A stretch of 28,021 nucleotides of DNA from Spirochaetales bacterium. GTDB taxonomy: Bacteria > Spirochaetota > Spirochaetia > DAHUYW01. Positions 23,250 to 28,021 of the stretch are shown one piece after another. The stretch is taken from the NCBI GenBank assembly GCA_027306915.1, contig DAHUYW010000048.1, forward strand, positions 1 to 28,021, in the 5' to 3' direction. How positions within the stretch are numbered: position 1 is the stretch's first letter; the number at the start of each line of letters is the position of its first letter. The position numbers and the translations under genes were made by a program. The notes below the pieces were generated by a model. It searched no databases and was not told the DNA's origin. It saw only the letters and a program-made list of their open reading frames with translations.

Positions 23250-23281
23250 GCCGCAGGTGCCGCAGGTGCCGCAGGTGCCGC
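23250..23281. repeat. Short tandem repeat, 9-base unit
   Basis: Three full copies of GCCGCAGGT (23250-23276) followed by a partial copy (GCCGC). It lies about 50 bases upstream of the HPS start. Copy number may vary by slippage and could alter spacing between an upstream element and the gene. No direct evidence of function. Confidence 0.85.
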
Positions 23282-23327
23282 GTCTTTCGCTTCTTCCGGT
23301 GTATGATGGGTTTCAAAGGAGCGCGCC

Positions 23328-23972
23328 GTGAAACTACAGCTGGCCCTCGACTTCCCCTCGCTGGACTCCTCTCTCCGCCTGCTCCAGCAGGTCCGGGAGT
23401 TCATCGACATCGTCGAGGTGGGAACCCCGCTCATTCTCGCAGAGGGGATGCGGGCGGTGGCTGCTCTCAAGCGGGCGGCGGAGGGGTTGGCTCTCCTCGC
23501 CGACCTCAAGATCATGGACGCCGGCGATCTGGAGGCCCGAATCGCGCTCGAAGCGGGGGCGGATCTCGTAACGGTCCTGGCGCTCGCTCACGGAGAAACG
23601 ATCCGAAGGGTGGTCGAGGCGGTACGCCGCGCGGGCAAGCAGGCGATGGTCGATCTCATCGGCGTCGAGGATCCTTCCGAGCGCCTTGCGGTCCTGCAGC
23701 GGGCGGGCGCCGATCTCGTGTGCTGCCACACCGCCTTCGACCGGCAAGCCTCCGGCGAGAGTCCGACCGCGATGCTCGCGGAAGTCCGGCGTGCGGCGCC
23801 CACCCTGCGACTGGCAGTCGCAGGCGGCATCGAGCCCGCACGCATTCAGGAGCTCCTGCCCTTCGCGCCCGAGATCGTCATTGTCGGCGGCTACCTTGCG
23901 AACGCCCCCGATCCGCGCGCAGCGGCGAGGGCGCTCCGCGAAGCTTATGCCGATGCGGCCGGCCCGAAATAG
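23328..23972 (+). CDS. hxlA: 3-hexulose-6-phosphate synthase (HPS)
   Basis: The 214-residue TIM-barrel protein of the orotidine-decarboxylase superfamily condenses formaldehyde with ribulose 5-phosphate. Asp8 (LALD), VEVGTPL, the DLKIMD motif (Asp59, Lys61, Asp64), His88, His134 and Asp138 (HTAFDRQ), and AVAGGIEP with VIVGGYL are present. The related 3-keto-L-gulonate 6-phosphate decarboxylase (UlaD) has ELTG and HR where this has DLIG and HT, so HPS is preferred. GTG 23328 has AGGA about eight bases upstream. It is on the plus strand, divergent from Block C and 10 bases from the end of the xylulokinase gene. Its PHI partner is at the other end of the window. With UlaG-like and kinase genes nearby, a UlaD-like role is the main alternative. 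Confidence 0.8.
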   Translation: MKLQLALDFPSLDSSLRLLQQVREFIDIVEVGTPLILAEGMRAVAALKRAAEGLALLADLKIMDAGDLEARIALEAGADLVTVLALAHGETIRRVVEAVRRAGKQAMVDLIGVEDPSERLAVLQRAGADLVCCHTAFDRQASGESPTAMLAEVRRAAPTLRLAVAGGIEPARIQELLPFAPEIVIVGGYLANAPDPRAAARALREAYADAAGPK

Positions 23973-23982
23973 CTCGATCGTC

Positions 23983-25509
23983 CTACTCCGCCGTAAGCAT
24001 GTCGAATACCGGAACGAGCTGTTCGTAGGCCCGCTCGAAGATCGGGAATCCCCTGCGGTAGGCGGGAAAGTGACTCGGATCGGCCTCGATTCGCCTCTCG
24101 ATCCGCACGATGCGAGCGGCCTCCTCGATGCTCGGAAAGATGCCTACCCCGACCCCGCCGGCGATGGCAGCGCCGATCGAGGTCGCCTCGTCGACGAAAT
24201 TGAGGGTGGCCATCGGCCGCTCCAGGACGTCCGCGAAGATCGAGAGCCAGATCGCGCTCTTCGCCCCGCCGCCGATCGCCCGAATCGTCGAGAAATCAAG
24301 GCCGAGCCCCTCGAAGGTATCGGCCACGATCTTCATGTTGTAGGCGACCCCCTCCATGATCGCCCGCACGAGGTGGTTCTTGCCGTGGATCATCGAGAGC
24401 CCGACGTAACAGCCGCGGGCCCTCGGATTCCACCGAGGGCTGCGCTCCCCCATGAGATAGGGCAGAAATAGCAGGCCCTCCGACCCCGGCGGCGCCTCTG
24501 CGGCCATGCGATTCAGAATGTCGTAGACGTCGGTTGAGGTGTTGCGCGCAGTCTCGCTTTCCGCATCGGCCAGAACGTCCCTGAACCACTTGAGCGAGCC
24601 TCCCCCCGTCTGCATCGTTCCCGTCGGCATGTAGAGTCCCTTGCGAAAGAGCGCGAAGGTGAAGGTCCGCTTCGCCGGATCGATGAGGGGACGATTGCTG
24701 GCGGTCGCGATCCAGCTCGAGGTGCCGAGGCACAGGTAGGCGTCTCCCTCCTTGACGACGCCCGACCCGCAGGTCGCGCACGCCCCGTCGCCGCCCCCGA
24801 TAACGACCGGCGTGCCCGGAAGGAGCCCGCTTTCCCGCGCCGCTTCGGGTCGAACCGTGCCGACGACCTCGGTCGACTCGCAAAGGTCGGGGAGAAGCTC
24901 GCGCGAGATTCCCGACGCGGCTAGCATCTCCTCAGACCACTCCATTCGGCTCAAGTCGAGGAGATTCATGCTGCTCGCGTCGGAGTAGTCCGATACGAAG
25001 CGTCCGGTCAGCTTCAATGCGAGGAAGTCCTTTGCGTGGATGAACTTCGCGGCGCGCTTGAAGAGCTCGGGCTCGTTGCGACGAATCCACATGATCTTCG
25101 TGGCCGAGTAGGAAGCAGAGAGGCGATGGCCCGTGATTCGATAGACCTCGTCGACCGGAACGGCCTTTTCGATCTCGGCAGCCTCTGCGGTCGAGCGCTG
25201 ATCGGCCCAGATGATCATCCTCCGGAGGGGATTCCCTTTGCTGTCGACCGGTAGGGCGCCCATCATCTGACCCGAAAAGGCCACAACCGCAATCGCGCGT
25301 GGGTCGCAGGTCGCCTTCGCAAGAAGCTCGCGAGTCGAGCGGCAGAAGGCTTCCCAGTAGTCGTTAGCGTTCTGCTCCGCCCAGCCGCCCCTCGGGTAGC
25401 TCGTCGCATAGGATGCGAAGCCGCTCGCAACAAGGCGACCCTCCTCGCTAAAGAGCGTCGCCTTGTCGCCGGTCGTGCCAACGTCATGGGAAAGGATGAA
25501 GGAGGCCAT
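23983..25509 (-). CDS. xylB: Xylulokinase-type FGGY kinase
   Basis: A 508-residue FGGY kinase, typical length for xylulokinase. Motifs in order: SHDVGTTGDKA (phosphate loop), AFSGQMMG and IWADQRS in the sugar domain, GGGDGACATCGSG, CLGTSSW, TGTMQTGGGSLKWFRD, and GGGAKSAIWLSIFADVLERP. It should make D-xylulose 5-phosphate or a similar ketose phosphate from the sugar imported by the adjacent transporter. It lies 24 bases after fucU. ATG 25509 has only a weak ribosome site. It differs clearly from the kinase at 5093, so the two probably serve different sugars. Other pentulose kinases are possible. Confidence 0.82.
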   Translation of the reverse strand: MASFILSHDVGTTGDKATLFSEEGRLVASGFASYATSYPRGGWAEQNANDYWEAFCRSTRELLAKATCDPRAIAVVAFSGQMMGALPVDSKGNPLRRMIIWADQRSTAEAAEIEKAVPVDEVYRITGHRLSASYSATKIMWIRRNEPELFKRAAKFIHAKDFLALKLTGRFVSDYSDASSMNLLDLSRMEWSEEMLAASGISRELLPDLCESTEVVGTVRPEAARESGLLPGTPVVIGGGDGACATCGSGVVKEGDAYLCLGTSSWIATASNRPLIDPAKRTFTFALFRKGLYMPTGTMQTGGGSLKWFRDVLADAESETARNTSTDVYDILNRMAAEAPPGSEGLLFLPYLMGERSPRWNPRARGCYVGLSMIHGKNHLVRAIMEGVAYNMKIVADTFEGLGLDFSTIRAIGGGAKSAIWLSIFADVLERPMATLNFVDEATSIGAAIAGGVGVGIFPSIEEAARIVRIERRIEADPSHFPAYRRGFPIFERAYEQLVPVFDMLTAE

Positions 25510-25533
25510 CGCTGCCGCTGCGCTCGGCCCGTG

Positions 25534-25962
25534 CTATCGCACGACGCCTTTCGTAAGGATCACGCAGCCATAGGGCTGCTTTTCAGTGGTCGAGACAATG
25601 GCGTAGGCCTGCTTCGCGCGGTCATAGAAGGCGAAGCGCTCCACCATCTCGACGACTCCCTCGCCCCGGCTGTCGTACTTCGCGATTGTCTTTCGCACCT
25701 GTTCGTGGAGGGAGGGAACCGGATCGCCGGGAACAACCCCCATCATGCCCACGGGGTGCGGAACGTAGGTGTCGAGCGGATAGAGGGTCAGCACCGCTTC
25801 GATCATCTGGATCAGCCCCAGGCCATCGCAGCGGACAAGCCGCTTCGCGTTGCTTGCCGCTGGGAAGTTGGAGTCGCCGATGACGAGCTGATCGCCGTGC
25901 CCCATCTCGTCGAGAATCATGAGAAGCTGTGGGGAGATAACGTCGGGAATACCCTTGAGCAT
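25534..25962 (-). CDS. fucU: L-fucose mutarotase-like protein (FucU/RbsD family)
   Basis: A 142-residue sugar mutarotase that interconverts anomers of an imported sugar before isomerisation or phosphorylation. The match to FucU is strong: MLKGIP, SPQLLMILDEMGHGDQLVIGDSNFP with His22 and Asp30, then RFAFYDRAKQAYAIVSTTEKQPYGCVILTKGVV. ATG 25962 has GAGG six bases upstream. It follows the permease at 26091 by 128 bases, in which I see no convincing hairpin or promoter. It precedes the xylulokinase gene. FucU proteins act on fucose and several other aldoses, so the name alone does not prove fucose use. Confidence 0.9.
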   Translation of the reverse strand: MLKGIPDVISPQLLMILDEMGHGDQLVIGDSNFPAASNAKRLVRCDGLGLIQMIEAVLTLYPLDTYVPHPVGMMGVVPGDPVPSLHEQVRKTIAKYDSRGEGVVEMVERFAFYDRAKQAYAIVSTTEKQPYGCVILTKGVVR

Positions 25963-26090
25963 GTGTGCCTCACTTCGGGGAGCGCGGCCTTCGATTCGGG
26001 ACGCGGCACGCCGCCCTTTGGTTTATTGGAGAGTGATTGTTGTGATGATAGTACGGAACTGCCCTCCTGTGTAGCCCTCTCGGCTAAGCT

Positions 26091-27110
26091 CTACAGCGGG
26101 GGGGCTGTTGCCTCCGCTTCCTTTTCCTGCACCGTTTTCCGCGCTATCAGCCTCTGTTGGTAGCGAACGCGATAGAAATGGAAGACCATGATGAGGAGGA
26201 GCAGAAGACCCCAGGTAAACTTCTTCACGAACGGAGAAAACCCGAGAATGTTGAGACCGCTCTGAAGCACCTGTACGACAAAGATCGCGAGCGTCACTCC
26301 AAGGACCGTACCAAACCCCCCGACCGGATCGGTTCCGCCAAGTATGGCGATCAACACCGAGAGGAGGAGGTAATCGACGCCGTAGCCGGGGCGGACCGAG
26401 TTCACGCTCGAGATGATGATAATCGCTGCTATTCCCGCGAGGAGGGCGCTCGTGACGTAGGTCTTGATAAGAACAAGCTCGTTGTTGACCCCTGAGAAGC
26501 GAGCGACGAGCGGGTTCGAGCCGAACATGTACATCCGGAAGCCCTGGGCGGTTCGATTGAGCAGCAGCCCCAGCAGCAGAGCCACGACAACAAAGACGAC
26601 GAACTGAACCGGAACCCCGAGGAGATTGCCGTTGCCGATAAAGCCGAATGAATCCGGAAAGCCCACGATTCCGTGCCCCTTGGTAATGATTATCGCGATA
26701 CCGAGGAACAGGCCGTTCGTACCAAGGGTGGCGATGATTGCCGGGACACCGGCATAGGCGACTAGAATACCATTGAACGCCCCGCAGAGGGCCGCGACGA
26801 GGAGCGCAGCGAGGATCGCGAAGACTATCGTGACTCCCACCGGCAGCGCAAGCGATGCGTACTGGGAAAGGATCGTCGCAGCCACAACCCCCGCGAGACT
26901 CGTGATGGACACAACCGAGAGATCAATTCCCCCGGTGATCATGGCCAGCATGTTCGCTAGGGCGAGAAGCCCGTACTCTGGAAGCTGGCGACCCATGTTG
27001 CGAAGATTGCGGATCGAGAGGAAATCTTGGGGAAGAAAGGCTGAGATAAGCACAGTGACCACGAGGAACAGGACCAAGAGCGTGACGTTGTTTGTCCGTT
27101 TGCTGTTCAC
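26091..27110 (-). CDS. Ribose-type ABC transporter permease (importer 2)
   Basis: A 339-residue RbsC-family permease with many hydrophobic segments, the signature TGGIDLSVVS in the early part and ILGGTDPVGGFG near the end. The C-terminus ends in a basic then acidic tail (RKTVQEKEAEATAPPL). GTG 27110 is chosen because AAGGGGG lies about a dozen bases upstream. It follows the second permease of the same transporter with a 34-base gap, then fucU and xylB. The binding protein and ATPase of importer 2 should lie beyond the right edge. It is distinct from importer 1, so the two carry different substrates or enantiomers. Confidence 0.92.
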   Translation of the reverse strand: MNSKRTNNVTLLVLFLVVTVLISAFLPQDFLSIRNLRNMGRQLPEYGLLALANMLAMITGGIDLSVVSITSLAGVVAATILSQYASLALPVGVTIVFAILAALLVAALCGAFNGILVAYAGVPAIIATLGTNGLFLGIAIIITKGHGIVGFPDSFGFIGNGNLLGVPVQFVVFVVVALLLGLLLNRTAQGFRMYMFGSNPLVARFSGVNNELVLIKTYVTSALLAGIAAIIIISSVNSVRPGYGVDYLLLSVLIAILGGTDPVGGFGTVLGVTLAIFVVQVLQSGLNILGFSPFVKKFTWGLLLLLIMVFHFYRVRYQQRLIARKTVQEKEAEATAPPL

Positions 27111-27144
27111 GGTGCATTGTCCCCCTTAATGAACGCTGCCGGTG

Positions 27145-28021
27145 TCAGTCCCGCACAAAGGCAAGCTGCTTCCTGCTGCGGACTCTACGCTGGATGTGGG
27201 TGATGCTTACACCGACGACGAGCACCAGCCCCACAAAGAACTGCTGGTAGTAGGATGAAATACCCAGGAGCACGAGGTTCTTCTCCAGGATCGAGATCAT
27301 TGCGACTCCGAGGAGCGTCCCGGTGAGGGTACCCGATCCGCCCATGATGCTGGCGCCTCCCAGCACGACCGCCGCGATGACATGCAACAACTCGGAATCC
27401 ACGATGTAGGTCGGATTGCTGTATCGGATAAGGGAGACGTGCATGATCCCCATGATCCCAGCGAGCAAGCCGACATAGCAGTAGATGAAGAACTGCACGC
27501 TTGCGATTCGGATTCCCGATCTCCTCACGGCCTCGAAGTTGCCGCCCATTGCGTAGATGATACGGCCCAAGAGGGTGCGCCGCAGAATGAACCACGTCAG
27601 GAGGGCGACTACCACCAGAACTAGAAAGAATACGGAAAGCCCGTAGGCTGATCCGTCGGCGCGGTGCAGATCGAAGAGGTTAAAAAGCCCAAACGACTTG
27701 AAGGAGTTGGGAAGCTGCCCGGTGTTGACCGCCTTAGTCCCGACAAATTCGAGCATTGCGCCGTGGAAGAGATTTGCTGTCGCAAGTGTGACTATCAACG
27801 TAGGTATCTTGAAGAACGATATGAAAAAAGCGTTGACCGCGCCGAAAGCGAGCCCGATTGCACAAGAGATCGCGAGAGCAAGCAGAAGGTTGTCCACTCC
27901 CAGCGCGATCAACGAGTTGACCGCAATGTATTGGCCGACGATGGCAACCGCTGGAAACGAAATGTCGATCCCACCCGACAGCAGCACCACGAAGAATCCG
28001 ATCGCAAGGATTGCCGTGCCG
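27145..28021 (-). CDS. Ribose-type ABC transporter permease (importer 2), 5' truncated by window
   Basis: The frame is open to the right edge and ends at TGA 27145. The visible part begins GTAILAIGFF and reaches the signature LLSGGIDISFPAVA, so about 50-80 N-terminal residues lie outside. The loop LGGASIMGGSGTLTG sits near the C-terminus, and the tail is basic (HIQRRVRSRKQLAFVRD). A GTG within the frame at 27990 is unlikely to be the true start, as membrane sequence continues upstream of it. It forms the heterodimer partner of the permease at 26091. Confidence 0.92.
   Translation of the reverse strand, partial: GTAILAIGFFVVLLSGGIDISFPAVAIVGQYIAVNSLIALGVDNLLLALAISCAIGLAFGAVNAFFISFFKIPTLIVTLATANLFHGAMLEFVGTKAVNTGQLPNSFKSFGLFNLFDLHRADGSAYGLSVFFLVLVVVALLTWFILRRTLLGRIIYAMGGNFEAVRRSGIRIASVQFFIYCYVGLLAGIMGIMHVSLIRYSNPTYIVDSELLHVIAAVVLGGASIMGGSGTLTGTLLGVAMISILEKNLVLLGISSYYQQFFVGLVLVVGVSITHIQRRVRSRKQLAFVRD

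Noticed and set aside
23250..23281. CRISPR-like repeat
   Set aside because: Units are 9 bases with no spacers; a simple tandem repeat.
23328..23972. Reading as UlaD (3-keto-L-gulonate 6-phosphate decarboxylase) with the UlaG-like gene as an ascorbate pathway
   Set aside because: Diagnostic residues match HPS (DLIG and HTxxD) rather than UlaD (ELTG and HR), and no UlaE, UlaF or ascorbate PTS genes are present; kept only as an alternative.
27990..27990. GTG as the true start of the right-edge permease
   Set aside because: The frame continues upstream with a hydrophobic segment (GTAILAIGFF) typical of the family, so the gene runs off the window.

Overview
The window is a GC-rich bacterial stretch with tight spacing and short AT-rich promoter islands. 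It is almost wholly devoted to uptake and breakdown of sugars, polyols or sugar acids. A spirochaete-like source is my inference. It rests on the substrate-binding protein, whose export signal ends in an AGGQGE-type junction without a lipobox Cys, as is common in Spirochaetota, and on the many RbsABC-type transporters. No rRNA, tRNA, CRISPR or insertion sequence was seen.

Left end (1-2980): the C-terminal tail of an unknown acidic protein, a bacteriohemerythrin, a 6-phospho-3-hexuloisomerase (PHI) coupled to an unknown exported protein, and a divergent lipoprotein.

Block A (2980-8657, minus strand): one promoter drives a polyol-type zinc dehydrogenase, an SDR, an FGGY kinase, a Gfo/Idh/MocA oxidoreductase and a second zinc dehydrogenase. 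The last three genes overlap by 4 and 1 bases. This looks like a unit that oxidises and phosphorylates a polyol or sugar. Next to it lies a heavily deleted GH1 beta-glucosidase pseudogene (8850-9086) on the plus strand.

Block B (9096-16799, minus strand): a strong promoter with nested inverted repeats drives a ribose-type ABC importer (binding protein, permease, double ATPase, permease). An AllA-like cupin, an aldo/keto reductase and a GH88/GH105-type unsaturated uronyl hydrolase follow. The hydrolase suggests that oligosaccharides from polyuronides such as pectin are part of the diet.

Block C (16849-23212, minus strand): a promoter in front of an AroE-like dehydrogenase leads into a 2-hydroxyacid dehydrogenase homologue whose catalytic His is Pro, an UlaG-like metallo-hydrolase, a GntR/HutC regulator, a zinc dehydrogenase and a FucI/AraA-like isomerase.

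Right end: hexulose-6-phosphate synthase (HPS, plus strand) faces a second minus-strand sugar unit: ABC permease, ABC permease, FucU mutarotase and xylulokinase. That unit begins beyond the window.

Working model (inference): two importers bring in sugars or polyols, several dehydrogenases and two kinases convert them to pentulose phosphates, and HPS plus PHI link ribulose 5-phosphate and formaldehyde to fructose 6-phosphate. HPS and PHI bracket the island about 22 kb apart. The most unusual part is the AroE-like / His-less hydroxyacid dehydrogenase / UlaG-like / GntR unit, which matches no standard pathway I recognise.
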